From Romanomermis culicivorax (taxonomy: Eukaryota > Nematoda > Enoplea > Mermithida > Mermithidae), in contig CAWUHX010000034.1 in assembly GCA_963922205.1 (NCBI GenBank), positions 682,001 to 746,000 of the forward strand: a DNA stretch of 64,000 nt. Direction: 5' to 3'. Under the pieces are notes generated by a model, which was not told the DNA's origin, did no database searches, and saw only the letters and a program-made list of their open reading frames with translations. The stretch's first letter is position 1, and each line of letters starts with the position of its first letter. Position numbers and translations under genes: made by a program. Shown here piece by piece: positions 1 through 11,759 of this stretch.

Positions 1-324
1 GGGCTGTCAGCATTCTGGTTTATTGGGTGAAACAGTACAAATATAAAAGTACATGGACGGGACTCGCCCACAACACAAACAATTTTCAGAATGATAAACA
101 TCCTGTTTCTTGGTTGAATTGTGACTTTGTGGATTTCACCAATTTCGCATAGATGTGGGATGACTGCTACCGTAAGTACATCCCCAACACCAGTAGAGTC
201 CGGGAGAACTGGTTACAGGATTCGGCGCACACCCCTAATATAGGCACTGCTGAATCAGGAGCATTTTTGTATGCTTTACCATGTTCTCCCATTTGCAGAT
301 CGGTGCCCAATGACTGTAACCAAG

Positions 325-701
325 GCCCAGTTGCACTAAAGGGGTCTGAGCTCGAGCTTAAGATAATCTCGAACAAGAAAGTGCCGCGGTTTGATGTCAA
401 GTTTGGTATAATTTGAATGTCATCAGGATTATAACGAGCTCAATGTCGTGATTATCCCCAGCTCGAGCTGTCAGGTTGCACTAACATTTTCCCATAGTTT
501 ACTTATCTCTGAAACAAATAAGTATAAAAATATCTGAAATTCTCAAACTCGAACATATACCTCAGTAGTAGTTATCCTGAAGTGAGTATTGTTTGTGCAC
601 TGGAAGAGAATAATTTGGACATTGCAATTAGCACAAACTCATGATCATCAATTTAAGCCCCATGTTGAGATTATCCTCATGTTGGGTTAGTGCAACCAAC
701 C
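325..701. repeat. Possible short inverted-repeat (MITE-like) element
   Basis: TTGCACTAA at about 331 reappears as its reverse complement TTAGTGCAACC at 687-697. The flanking sequence on both sides includes GATAATCTC in inverted orientation. A third TTGCACTAAC lies at about 475. I found no convincing target duplication. No coding frame in the first 700 bases looks real. Confidence 0.3.
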
Positions 702-2231
702 CCAGATTTCTTTATAGTTCTGAAAATGACTATAATATGCCTCCCTCACTATTTTTCCAGCTAGTGTGAGAGGCAAGAGTTTTGAATTGGCCGGGAGTTA
801 GAATGATATTGGTTTACCATTTGTTTACATTTGAAATCATGCACATATAATTTTCATATAGAAAAATTTTACTTTAGTTGATGCAAGGGGAAGGACTAAA
901 TGCTGCAGAATATACTTTTTCACAGACATGGAAAATTTTTTTGAGAATGAATGAAAATCCATAAAGTGAATTTTTTCCAACTTTAACCAAAGTTCTCAAA
1001 AATCTAGTCCACTTCTTTGTTCAGCTTGGCAACTATCCAAGCAAGTATATTCTTCTTTTTTCTGCCCATCGGGGCATTTCCTAATATTTCCTATATTTTC
1101 GAGTTCTAATCAAAAAAATGGAATTGCAATCTGTGTGTGCACTGAATCGGATGGGACAGAACTTCCACCCAGTTAAAAATACAGAACTACGTTACGGCAC
1201 AGTAATTTTATCCATGAGCATATACGTTATAAACTCATGGATTTTTGGAACTATTCCCATTACTCGTAAATAAATGAAGATTACAAGGTTTATGATTCAT
1301 AAGCAGACGAAAAAGTTGTTTGAATAATAGAAACAAGAAACATAGAGATCTTATAGCTCTTGAGAAAAATTGTCAATATGGTCGATTTTGGCTTAGCATC
1401 TTATGCATCTTGAAATTCATGTCGGTGCAAGTATCATTGAAGAGTTATATTTTGGATGGAAAAGCTCAACAAGATCATCACCAAGATCATTAAGATTAAA
1501 GATCTCCTGCAACATCACAATAATGCTTGAAGCTCAATGAACAACTCCGATTTATTGTAATGAATAGTTTAGGGCCAACTGTAGCTATGCACATTTCATT
1601 AGATTTAAAGAACCAATGTCAGATGACATTGTGCATCGTTGGTCAAAGCGAATTTTGGGTAAGTACCGTAATGCACAGATTTTTGATTCACAGATAAAGA
1701 GTCTCTCGATATTGAATCAAAAAATGACAAGGTGATTATACTGTAGTTTAAATTTTCTCAGTTTATCCATTTATTCCAAACGAAATTGTGCTTTTTCCGG
1801 GAATAAATTTTTGAAAAAGGAGTAACAAAATTTTGGGTTCTCTATTCTGGGAAAAATTGTTGGCTGTCCAACTAAGGATATTGAGTTAGGAAACTATTTA
1901 CTTGATCTATTCTTGCTATCCCGTTGACATGGATTATCTTTATTCGTATACATTGAATTTTTTTAAGTTATTTTCTTCGAATTTTATTCTCAACAGAATT
2001 GAGCAAAAAATTTACACGAACTTTTAGAAAAGAATATACAATTTCGATCAAACATTTTTTATTTATATATAAACATACTACCATGAATATGAATAAAACA
2101 GTGAATAACAATAACGTGAAGATTCACAATCAGGCTATTTGTTACATACGTTGTGGAAATATAAAAATATAGCACGAAATTGGCGGGCTCAAGCAAAAAA
2201 AAGAAAAAATGAGCGAAAATTGTACTAAATT
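702..2231. other. AT-rich stretch without recognised gene
   Basis: No reading frame with family character, no clear terminal repeat and no RNA gene was recognised. On the minus strand an AATAAA lies near 2,057, downstream of the coding-like segment at 2,232-2,840, and could be its polyadenylation signal. Confidence 0.4.
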
Positions 2232-2840
2232 TCAGGCACGAATGTTTCGAAGTTGAATTTTTCTTATGAAATTTGATCGAATAATTGTGACGATTTTTCG
2301 ATCAAAATCACGTACGAACGTGTATACAAAATATAAAAATTGGAGTGGTTCAAAAACCTGAGTTTCGTCGACTAAAATGTCGCGCAAGACTGCGGAGCTT
2401 GTATGAATGAGGAAACCTTTGTGGATAGGAGACAAATGCATAGCCATCATTCAAAAACTTTCGACACTAACATGCAGCTCATTTATGTTAGAAAAGTTTG
2501 AGACTCTTCTCGATCAGTAGTGTTCACCAAATTATAAACGAAATCGCCCACTATCTCATCCTTTCTAGCATAAAAACTGCCGCGTAATTTTTCGTCGTCG
2601 TAAGCGCAATTTTGTCGCGATGGAGAAAAGTTACAGCGCCACTGTTGGTCTTGGTCTAAAGCACTATTCGACGTAGAATAAGGAGGCGGCGGCGGTAAAA
2701 ATAAGACGGCATCGGCGCAGTTATTACGCAATGCTACGGGTGCCGCCAAATTTAGGTGTCAAAGAAAATCGATTTTCGTATGACGAAGATTGCAGGGGCT
2801 GAAGGAGCTCTGACGACGACATTTCGATGGAAGTAGTCAT
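2232..2840 (-). CDS. Unresolved coding-like segment, possibly the end of a minus-strand gene
   Basis: This stretch is richer in GC and CpG than its surroundings. On the minus strand an ATG at 2,840 opens a 38-codon frame (second in-frame ATG at 2,822) that stops at 2,724. Across that stop, in another frame, runs an open stretch from about 2,749 to 2,483 with a five-proline run and mixed polar composition. A third open stretch lies at 2,450-2,232. No known domain was recognised. Either these are exons with junctions I could not place, or a frame-shifted pseudogene or chance frames. An AATAAA on the minus strand at about 2,057 would suit a 3' end. Nothing is asserted about function. Confidence 0.25.
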
Positions 2841-3114
2841 ATTCGGATCAATAAATGATTCATTTTGAGGTTAGAAATCCTTATTGATAATGAGATTGCC
2901 TAAAAAAACCAATTAATTAGTCATCCACAGCTAGGGTCATCACGTCACATGCCATTATCATGTCCTCAAAAAGGCTGACAGGATACTTAGACTAAAAGAA
3001 GCTATTTCAACCTCACCCTTAAATGACTACAATCTATGAAAAATGCTGGTTTTGAGAGCTCCGCGCTAATGACGAAAATTTGCATTAGCGCGGCCAATGC
3101 TTAATTAGCGCCGC

Positions 3115-3400
3115 GCTAAAAAACATTGGCCGGGGATCACTGATTTCTCAAAACTTTATGGGAGGTCTATAGACGAAAAAAATCAATATTTTTCATCAGA
3201 AAAGTTCGAAAAACGGTCCAAAAAATTATAGTTTTTGTCTAAAAACCGTAAAAATGTAATGGTGGAAGCGCTGAGAAAATTGACGTTTTGGCTATTTTTG
3301 ATTCAAAAATTAACATTTTCATTAAAAAATTGACAGTATGGGGTCCCTATGTCTACCATTATAGCCAACGACATCTGGGGAGGGGGTTCCTAATCTTATA
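3115..3400. repeat. Dispersed repeat J, copy 1
   Basis: The order of motifs here matches 10,425-10,705: a GGGGATCACTGATTTC-like start, AAAACGGTCCAAAAAAT, a TGCCTAAAAACCGTAAAAA-like stretch, then a GGGGTGTCATTATGACTACNATATGGCTAAC-like end. The copies are diverged and in the same orientation. Just upstream (3,050-3,125) are short inverted words built on GCGCTAAT. Non-coding. Confidence 0.5.
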
Positions 3401-3479
3401 GCACCCACCCCAATTACGAGGGTATGCTATTCTCATGAACTCGACATAAATTACCCACTTCCATGAAGCTTTTTATTCA

Positions 3480-3880
3480 ATTTACGTTAAGAAACTAACA
3501 AATGCTTCAAAAAGTTTAAAAAGTTGACGTGCTTAATGCTGATCTTTCTCAAAAAATCTATGAATGAAAAAATGCGGATATCGTCATTAAATATAAAGAT
3601 ATAATATTCAAGATTGCCAATTAAACATGAAATAATACGTTTAAGATGATGAAAACTATTGAAGATTAAATGGTACGTGAAGGTAGACATACTAAAAGCC
3701 GCGCCTGAGCTTGGAAATAAATAATGATGATTATTAAAGTTATAACCGGTGCGAAGCGCTGGAAAATTTTGAGTTTTGGACCAGCGTTTTTTTTGTGCAC
3801 GGACATTTTTGCCAATTGGCACAAAAGGCCAAAAAAATTTGTGCGAATGGCACAAAAATTTTTTTTCTACTAGAAACAAA
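3480..3880. repeat. Fragment of the GCGAAGCG repeat family
   Basis: In reverse orientation the stretch matches parts of 5,400-5,720, 20,400-20,700 and 25,800-26,110. All carry an AT-rich block followed by TATAACCGG(C/T)GCGAAGCGC-GGAAAATTTTGAG. It continues into a palindromic TTGCCAATTGGCACAAAA block like the one at 8,640-8,720. No coding capacity. Confidence 0.5.
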
Positions 3881-4204
3881 CTGAAAACTGCGGAAAAGTT
3901 TTAGGCTAAAAAGTTTGATGGAAAGTTAACGTTTTACAGATTACTTTTTTGTAAAAATCGTGTCCTACCTATTTTTCAGCTAACCATGTCAGTTAGATAC
4001 AGTGTTGCCAAGTATTCGCCTTAAAAAACCCCAATTTTTCCGCCACAAAACCTCAAAAAGACCGCAATCGTTCCAAAAAAACCCATAAAACTACAAAATT
4101 TTTTGAAAATCCCAAGAAAAACCCCAATTTTTGAAAACATGGAATAAATTTAATTCATAGGTAAAAAGAAAAATCAAACATAAGTTTATTAAGAATCAAC
4201 AACT

Positions 4205-4426
4205 TTATTCAGCCGTTAGCTGTAGAATTTCATCTTCATCATCACATTCAGCTGATTGCTGCACCAAACTGTTTAAATGATCATACATGCCTGACGTAAA
4301 TTTTCTCAACATAGGTTTTGTTACAGTAAAGAAGTTACAACTTTCATTCCTTAAAGCCAAGCCATATCGCACACATAGAATACTGTCCGACAACACTGTC
4401 AGAAAATTGTGGGTTTCAAACTTCAA
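4205..4426 (-). pseudogene. Remnant of transposon-encoded protein, C-terminal end
   Basis: This is a 73-codon open frame inside the hAT element, read inward from its left end and ending in a stop at 4,205. It has the pattern LSDSILCVRYGLA...NFF, then KPMLRKFTSGMYDHLN and an acidic tail. I associate this pattern with the C-terminal region of transposon-encoded proteins in invertebrates, from memory and without a search. It lies where a transposase C-terminus would be expected for a gene transcribed from right to left. No catalytic residues remain, and upstream sequence in this orientation is interrupted by other repeats. Confidence 0.45.
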
Positions 4427-4451
4427 AGATGTTATGAGTATATTTTCATAA

Positions 4452-4696
4452 TAGTCTGTTTTTCATGAAATGCTTCCAAATAATGAATCTGGAAAGCAAG
4501 TACCATTTTATTTTTTCAGCATTTTCTGCCAAGCCGTACATCAGGTAGAACTAAAATTTTGTGACGACACTCAACTGACGCTTGGAAATTTTTTGAGTAA
4601 AAAAATCTACAGTAAAAGCTTTGTGTACAGGATTTTCAAGTCACCTAATATTTGTGTCATTTTTCGTTTTAGAAGCATTTTATAAAAAACCGACTA
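4452..4696. mobile_element. Mariner-like MITE (family F), copy 1
   Basis: About 245 bp bounded by TAGTCTGTTTTTCATGAAATGC and the inverted GCATTTTATAAAAAACCGACTA. The length and internal sequence match 51,732-51,975, and the ends match 9,380-10,179. TA-flanked ends of this kind fit Tc1/mariner MITEs. The left TA is imperfect. It is nested inside the hAT element. Confidence 0.6.
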
Positions 4697-4977
4697 TAGA
4701 TTAAACATGTATGTTTCAACTTTGAAAAAATTAACAAATTTAGTTAGAAGCTTCTTATATGAAGCCTAAGACTCAGCTTGCAGTGCTTGCACGAATACAA
4801 CATAAAATCTCTAACTTATAAGCCTCCTAATCTTAATTCTAATCCATACTCAGTGATTTTTTTCTGCGCCGAGCAAAATTTTTTCCATATTTCCCGAAGT
4901 CGTTTTTTTCACTTAAAAATGCTTATAGATTCTTTATTTATGTGTTTTTGAACTTTTTCAAACCTTCTGGTGTTTTT

Positions 4978-5860
4978 AGAGCCATTAATTTATCAAAATT
5001 GAGGAAAAAAATTAAATTTTCGAGTTTCATCCAGGTCTAATCTACAAGAATGTGGAGCAAATTTTCCTGCAAACTATCTAGGAGCATGCTGACTTTGAAT
5101 TACATGAAAAATCGATGCTTAAGTCCTTTATGATGTCAAGTGAGAGCCCAAAAAAGATATTAATCTTTCCAGCACGAAGCGCCAGAAAAATTTTTTGGGT
5201 ATTGACATTCTGCGATCTTGGAAAATCAATTTTCCGAACATTTATTTCAAGAATTAGATTCGGATTTTGTGTTCAAAAGTTATTTCTAGAATTTTATTAT
5301 TTGAAAAATTTCAAAACCTGTAATTTATTCGTAAACTCTCATGAACTTGACTGAAAATAAATGAGTAAGAAGAGTAGAAATTTCCGAAAACTACTTCCAT
5401 AAAGCTTTTGAATTGATTTCACATTAAGAAAGGAATAGTCGCTTCAAGAAGTTTAGAGACTTGACGTATTAATCTTTGTCAAAAAATGTGTCAAAGAAAA
5501 AATGTGAATCTTCATTAAATTTCAGGATAAAATATTGAAGGTTACTAATTGTATCAAACATAAGATAATATACGTTTGATGGAAACTATTATATAGATAA
5601 AGTGATAAGTGAAGGTAGACATGCTAAAAGACGCGCCTGATCTAGGTAATACATAATAATGTTTATGGAAGTTATAACTGGCGCGAAGCGTCGGAAAATT
5701 TTGAGACTATGACCTTCTAAAATGCACCAAAATGCATTTTTTCTGTATCAGAAACCCAAATTTTTTTTCCCCAAATGGGGAAAGGGCCCAAATTTTGTTT
5801 CCTGAATTTTTTTCAGAAAAAAAACCATTTGGGGCAAAAACGCTGCCTGCTACAATAGAA
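4978..5860. repeat. GCGAAGCG-family repeat inside the hAT element
   Basis: Nearly the whole block aligns by eye with 19,950-20,730 and, inverted, with 25,790-26,560. Shared landmarks are AGAGCC(A/G)TTAATT, GGTCTAATCTACAAG, CCAAAAAAGCTATTAATCTTTCC, a GTTAAGAAAGGAATA block and finally GGCGCGAAGCG(T/C)CGGAAAATTTTGAG. The open frame at 5,115-5,354 is not conserved as protein and is considered chance. Confidence 0.6.
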
Positions 5861-7754
5861 TAATAGTGAATATAGTGAAAATGCAAATTAGATGTGTAAT
5901 TCAATGTTAAATTTGAACGAATTTATAACTTTTTACTAGACATTTTAAAATCTTAAAATAAGAAAAATAATTGATTTTAAAAGTTCAGAATCAATGACTG
6001 ACACATTATATAAGAATATATGTGATCAAACACAGGACTCAAACAATTCTGCACCAGAGCAGAAATCACCAAAAAAAAATTTTGCACAAAGCATAAAAAG
6101 TCTGCATTGTGTAGAAAAAAACACTGTCCATACTTATAATAAGTCTGCTTAGTTGGAAGCTGAAACGTAGACTTCAATCCCAAGGTGAATTCTCGGCTGA
6201 GTTTGATGATAATGATCAAGAGTAAGAGGGTCAGGGTTGGAAAAGATGGGTTTTTTGGGTTTTGAGTTTCTTGGATTTTAATCATCAAATTTTGGATTTT
6301 TTGGTTTACGTCTACAATAACGAAAAAAGGAAAAGAAAAAGAAGAAAAAAAATTTACAAAAATTTTTCATTTATTTTGTTATAAACTTGGATTATAAACT
6401 TTCGAATGATTTATTATACTTAAGAGCATCGTACATACCAGGCCATTTCAAACTTGTTTCTGCCCAAAAAGTTGAACTTTTTAAAAACTAAATTTTTAGT
6501 GGCTCATCGGCAGAAATAGTCATAAGTTTTTCGTGTTATTTTAATAGAATCTTAAGTGCATTTGATTAAGTTTTATGTACCTAATGATGTTTCAAATAGT
6601 TCCTATGGCGCTTATAAAGTTTAGTGCTAGAACTTATACACTAGAGCCTAAGCCTAAGCCCAATGGTAAGACTAATTCTGATTGCCCAAGCAACAATCAA
6701 TTGAATGAAGGTCTCAGCAGTCGATAAGTTGCAGTTGTGACTACCTGGCCTGGCACTAAACTTGACTAGTGCCATTCCTACTAATGTCTTGAAATGAGTA
6801 CAAAATAAAACTCACATCACATTAAACTAAAAGACCCACAATAAACCAAAGGAACCCCAGCAAAAAGCATATAAAATCCAAAAGTTCAAATTTTGAGAAA
6901 CTGTTTATTCAATCTCTGAAAGAATCTGCAATGTGCACTCCGCCCCAAACATGTCAGCAGAGTATTTTTACACTAAACCAACGTGTTTTTCCCCGAAAGG
7001 TTCATTTTGGGAAAAAGAGAAATATTTTTAGCACTATCAGCCAAATGGGGAAAAAGTTTCCATGCACTTTAATGGGGTATAATAGTTACTTTTGACCGCC
7101 TCGCGGCATTATATAAAACACCAAATAAATTAGCGCATGTTGTTTTAATGTACCTCAGCCGCGATTCATCAAATTTCAATCTGTTTCAGTGCTTTTATAC
7201 CCTAAATTCATTCAGTTTTATTATTACTTTGGCGAAACATTTTCAGGGTCTGAAAAACTTTTTGGAGAAAAACACGCTGCACCAAAAGCCAAAATTCGGT
7301 AATTAAGCCAAAAATATGCTAATTCAATTGTAAATTACACAAACTGGCCACACTATTCAATCGATATTCATTTCAATTTTCATTTTTTCAAATCCATCAC
7401 GCTTTTTTTCTTTTTTTTATACAGTAATTCTAAATTCTCCATCAAGCACACAAAATTCAAACAAGCCAATTCGTTGAAAAACCCCCAAAACCTCAAAAAT
7501 AAAAATAAAAAATCCCTGAAACAAAAAACCCCTAGAAAAACCTCAACGCCCTCAAAAAACCCTAGATTTGGGGAAAAACCCCAACTTGGCAACACTGGTT
7601 AGATAAGAAAAAACTGTGCCGGAAAATAGTTCACGACGACTCAAAAAAGAATGGCTGCTGAGAAAATTTAAATAACTTCAGAATTTTTCAGGAAATTCAA
7701 ACTGATTCAATTTTTGACTCCGGAAGATATATTTAACAACAACGTGGAGTTTTT

Positions 7755-8241
7755 ACGGATGACGGTGGCCACGCTGAAATGTCTCTGACGCCGGTTTTTT
7801 GGGGGTTTTCATGATGAAGGGAAGAAAGAACAAGCGAAATTATGCATGGGAAAAGTGCCAAAGCGAAGTTATGGGAAAAAATTTGAATAATTATTATGCA
7901 GTCTCAAAATTAGAGAGAATTCCTTTAAGACCCTTGGTACTATTTTAACTAAACAACTTCATTTGGAAGAGCCTCAACAGCGCTGCGCTCTTCGGGCGCA
8001 GCTGCTGCACCCTAAGCCTAAGCCTAAGGAAAATTTTAAAGGAAAAATTAATGTCTACTCGCTTGTCATGGCAGTGGCCACACGGCGGTGTCACACTGCA
8101 TAATAATTATCCAAATTTTTTCCCATAACTTCGCTTTGGCGCTTTTCCCATGCACAATTTCGCTTGTTCTTTCTTCCCTTCATCATGAAAACCCCCAAAA
8201 GTCGGCGTCAGAGACATTTCGGCGTGGCCACCGTCATTCGT
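7755..8241. mobile_element. Fold-back element with ~148-bp inverted arms
   Basis: The left arm 7,755-7,902 (starting ACGGATGACGGTGGCCACGC) is almost exactly repeated in inverse at 8,095-8,241. The loop is about 190 bp and contains (CCTAAG)x3 at 8,011-8,028. The transcript would fold into a long hairpin. I did not find a clear target duplication. The open frame starting at 8,164 lies inside the right arm and is a by-product. Confidence 0.75.
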
Positions 8242-8539
8242 AATTTACGCAACAAGGTTAAGACAAGAGAAAATAAAGTCGAAAATTGTGTAAATTTTCG
8301 ATCGAAACATTGTACCATTACCAACGATATCGATTTTTCTATTATTCTATTTGAATCAATAAAACACAAAAAGTGAAGATTTCAGTTTTAAATCCGAATT
8401 TGACTGAATAAACAGAGAAAATTCAGAATTTATTTTCATCCATCAGTCGTTGACAATGACAGCCTATAGAGTTTGCTGACACGATACTAATACACTGTCC
8501 GAAGAGGAATCGTTCGCGCTCGGGTCTACAAATAGAAAA

Positions 8540-8900
8540 TATTATATTCGTTGACTCGGCGCGATTCGCAAAGCGCCGAAAATTTTTCACATTTTCAGCC
8601 CCTAAAACGTCTAAAAATCGAGGAAATTCAATGTTTGACCAGCCAAAAATTTTGTGCCAATTGGCACAAACGCTCAAAATTTTTTGTGCCATTCCAAATT
8701 TTTTGTGCCAAAAACCATGTTTTGGCACAAAAAAAAACTGTTTTGGACCTCTTAAAATGCATCTTTTCAATATGAAAACCCCAAATGTTTCTCCACATTT
8801 GTGGAAAGACCTCCAAAATTTTTTCCACATTCATTATTATAGTGCAAGTGTGGAAAAAACAGTGATTCAGTGCCCGAAAATTTCAGTGTTAAAACTACGG
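8540..8900. repeat. Repeat with GCGCCGAAAATTTTT and TTGGCACAAA palindromes
   Basis: It contains the GCGCGATTCGCAAAGCGCC core followed by repeated TTTTGTGCCAATTGGCACAAA words and an A-rich stretch ending in GTGGAAAAAACAGTG. The word content is shared with 3,780-3,870, 11,570-11,660 and 24,440-24,520. Overlapping open frames on both strands arise from the palindromic composition and are not genes. Confidence 0.45.
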
Positions 8901-9379
8901 TACTTGTAAGCTTGTCCAGTATTAGCTTATTTACAAATTGTACTTCAGAATTTTAATACTACAAACCCGTTTACCCCTGTATTGCTCCTTTAAGTCATAT
9001 CGATTGTCCCACCATTATTGTCCATTATCATCCCTGCACTGCACGTAAGATGCCCAAGTACAGAAGTTTTCTATTATCGAGAAATAGTGTTCAGCAATGA
9101 GATATCCACAATTTAACTGACACTAGTTCATCGATGTAATATGAAATTTCACATGGTTTTAGAATCAGCGTAACTTCAGAAAAGGGATAGATGATGAAGT
9201 GCATGCAATTTCGTTTATTACTACATAGTTCAATTATCTAAAGTATTGTTATTTCAGTCTGATTCTTGAATTCTATAAAATACTTTGCAGGGCAGTGGGA
9301 TGCTGTTGTATAAAATTCCAGTCTCAATACAGTAAGCTTGATCTGTTGGAGTATGCTCATTAACGATAACATACAACTA
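8901..9379. other. No recognised feature
   Basis: This is AT-rich sequence between two repeats. No coding frame, terminal repeat or RNA gene was recognised. Confidence 0.4.
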
Positions 9380-10179
9380 TAGTCTGTTTTTTTCAAATGC
9401 TATTTTTCCGAGGAAAGCTGAAATGATGAACACATGCCTAATTTCGTGACAGGACTGAATGGTATTTTACTGTAGAAAGGAAAATTGATAAAACCACTTT
9501 CTTTTTTCCGCAAATCGTGCCTTTTTGGGGCAAAAACTTTCCCCGGGGCACACCTGTACTTGGGGGGGGGGTTGGGGGGGGACCCCCCCAACTTGGCCAA
9601 CCCTGTACCCAAAATCATTTCCCCCCCCCAACCCCCCCAGTTTGGAAAAAAAAAAATTTTAAAAAAAGTGTATGTTTTTTGGCCTTTTTTGGGAAAAATT
9701 TCGACTTTTTTCGACCCCCTCCCCCCCAAATTTCAGATTTACCCCCCCCCCCCCAACTGACCCGAGGTCTAACAGGTATGCTCGTAGGCAACTGATCAAA
9801 GTTCTTATTAGTACGCTATTAGTATGGCGGATACGCGGCGCTGAAAATTGCATCTGATTCAGAAGTTTTTATGAAATTGATTTTTGTAGGATAAGCTATA
9901 ATGCGGGGCGTAGTGAGCTACATATCTTTATTTTGAATAGGTCTGATGCATGTGATGACAGGAGTCTTTTCTGGATGAGAGCACCACCAAATGCCGGCTT
10001 CCACGAAATTCACAATGATCCTCATTCGTCAGAAAAACCATGTTTTTCGCGCTTTTTTAATTTACCGCGTTTCTTCTCGTTGTACAGTAAAACTAACATC
10101 ATGCGCAAAAATACCAAGACACGGTTGTACTTTTTTTCATCTCTTTGCGGAAAAATAGCATTTCAAAAAAAACAGACTA
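9380..10179. mobile_element. Mariner-like element (family F), copy 2
   Basis: The left end TAGTCTGTTTTTTTCAAATG continues into CTATTTTTCCG. It is mirrored by CGGAAAAATAGC and CATTTCAAAAAAAACAGACTA at the right end, and a TA dinucleotide flanks each side. The inverted repeats are about 31 bp. The interior contains a block of G and C homopolymers (about 9,540-9,770) that looks like a separate insertion. No transposase frame was seen. Confidence 0.65.
9536..9775. repeat. Poly-G/poly-C block (repeat H), copy 1
   Basis: The words CACACCTGTACTTGGGG, then G and C runs of 7-12, then CCCAGTTTGGAAAA, recur in inverted order at 24,825-25,005. This suggests a mobile repeat rather than simple low complexity. 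Frames on both strands encode poly-Pro/poly-Gly by-products. Confidence 0.45.
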
Positions 10180-10424
10180 TAAGTCAGGCAACATATCACT
10201 TTTAAAAACTGATTTGTCCGATAATTTTTTATTTGCACATGATATATACAGCAAATAATCAAGTTACACTACATACTATGTGCATATTTCGCCATACACA
10301 TATGATAGATGAGGCAGGCCTTCCATAGATGGCTTGAATGTTGAAACAAATCAAGGTACAAAAAATTTTCGGCTGAACAGCTAAACACCCCCCCCCCCCT
10401 CCGCCTAGCCCGGGCGATTTGGGG

Positions 10425-10705
10425 ACGGAGGGTCATCGATTTCCCAAAATTCTGAGGAGTAGTCTTTGGAAAAAAATGTTAATTTTTTCGTCAAAAATGT
10501 CCGGAAAACGGTTCAAAAAATAACAATTTTTTGCCTAAAAACCGTAAAAAATGTATTTATGGCGTGAAGAGCCGAAAAAGGTTGACATTTTTAGCCGTTT
10601 TTTGTTCAAAAATGATCATTTTTTTAAATCAAAAGATTGAGATTTTTTAATTTTTCAATTCAAAAGAATGGGTGTCATTATGACTACAATATGGCTAACT
10701 ACATG
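10425..10705. repeat. Dispersed repeat J, copy 2
   Basis: Direct-orientation counterpart of 3,115-3,400, with the same landmark words including GAAAACGGTTCAAAAAAT and TGCCTAAAAACCGTAAAAAATG. It is preceded by a C-run at about 10,387. Non-coding. Confidence 0.5.
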
Positions 10706-10730
10706 ATTGGTAAATCTTGAGGGGTTCAGC

Positions 10731-11759
10731 CAAAGCCGTGCACAAGGGGGGCGGGGCGCGGCCGCCCCCTCCCTCATCGAGGCAGTAACTCTAAACCGAA
10801 AAGATGCGTTTTGGTGGACTTTAAAAGGTCAAAATCTCAAAATTTTCCGGCGCTTCGCGCCAATAATTATAACTATATTCTATCAGGCAAGGCCGTTAGC
10901 ATATCTACTTCGACTTACTAATTAATGCTCAACAGTTTCTATCAATCAAGTTAGCTCGTTTCATTTTCTAATCGTTTACAGTCAATTATGTCGCCGAAAA
11001 TAGAGATTTTTCATCAAGTCTCTCAATTTTTTCTCTCGATGATTGGAATTTTTTAAACCTTTGCAATCTAAACTTTTGCGTTTATTGAAGGTGGAAATTG
11101 AAGACATTACTCTAGAACGTGATTTCAAAACATTTGTTCACGAATTATCTGTTGGAGAGATTTATTTTTCGGCGTTTCAGAATACAAAAGCCCGAAAATT
11201 TTTCCGGCGCTACGCGCCCGAATGGGAGGCAAATTACGCTTCATCAGTCTGATTTTAATTTATTTCCCAAAATTATGAAGGTTCATTTTCCAGCGTTTTA
11301 GAAAGTGAAAATCAAAAAATTTTTCCGGCACTTCGCGCTGGACCAAGAAAGTGTTTTAGAAAGTGAAAATCGAAAAATTTTTCCGGCTCTCCGCGCCGGA
11401 CCATTCTATAGAACACCAATATATTCTTCATGAGCTCATTTTGACTGACACAACCAGAATTTTCTCGATTTTTTTCCTCATTTTTGCAGGTTTCTGACTA
11501 CAAATACAACAGAATGCTTGGGTATGCCCCTAAAATGCATAAAAAAAATCCGTAGCCACATTACAAGCGTAATGTGGAAAATTTTTGGAAAATGAGGAAA
11601 AAAATTTTGGGTCCGGTTCTCATGTGGAAAAAATCTTCCAGGAAAAAAAAACGGTGATGCACTCAGTATATCCGCGTAAGATCAACATTTTCAGGGGCTA
11701 TTCAGTGAAAAAATCTAGTCCGCCCCCCCCCCCATGAAAAAATCCTGCGCACGGCCCTG
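10731..11759. mobile_element. hAT-like non-autonomous element A, long copy with nested repeat B
   Basis: The ends CAAAGCCGTGCACA and TGCGCACGGCCCTG are inverted repeats. The flanks carry an identical 8-bp duplication GGTTCAGC (10,723-10,730 and 11,760-11,767). The first ~55 bp and last ~105 bp match the 140-150-bp copies at 21,222 and 29,976. Between them (about 10,787-11,657) lies a 5'-truncated copy of element B (23,500-24,521), starting at CTCTAAACCGAAAAGATGCG and ending GGAAAAAAAAACGGTG. No coding capacity. Confidence 0.85.

Larger units (their letters stand above)
4000..7597. mobile_element. hAT-superfamily DNA transposon, degenerate, 3.6 kb
   Basis: The left end CAGTGTTGCCAAGT is mirrored at the right end by ACTTGGCAACACTG. 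Both ends are flanked by the perfect 8-bp duplication GTTAGATA (3,992-3,999 and 7,598-7,605). An 8-bp target duplication with CAG-type ends is the established signature of hAT transposons. Subterminal sequence on both sides is rich in AAAACCCC words, also inverted. A minus-strand frame near the left end looks like a transposase tail. The interior carries a mariner-like MITE (about 4,450-4,696) and a GCGAAGCG repeat (about 4,978-5,860). The rest has no intact frame. The element is dead but well bounded. Confidence 0.85.

Noticed and set aside
153-416. Plus-strand 87-codon frame near the window start
   Set aside because: The product has no family character and part of it lies in an inverted-repeat element.
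8011-8028. Telomere array
   Set aside because: Only three units inside a fold-back loop; too short to be a telomeric array.
9485-9857. Overlapping Pro/Gly-rich frames
   Set aside because: They are translations of G and C homopolymers in a repeat.
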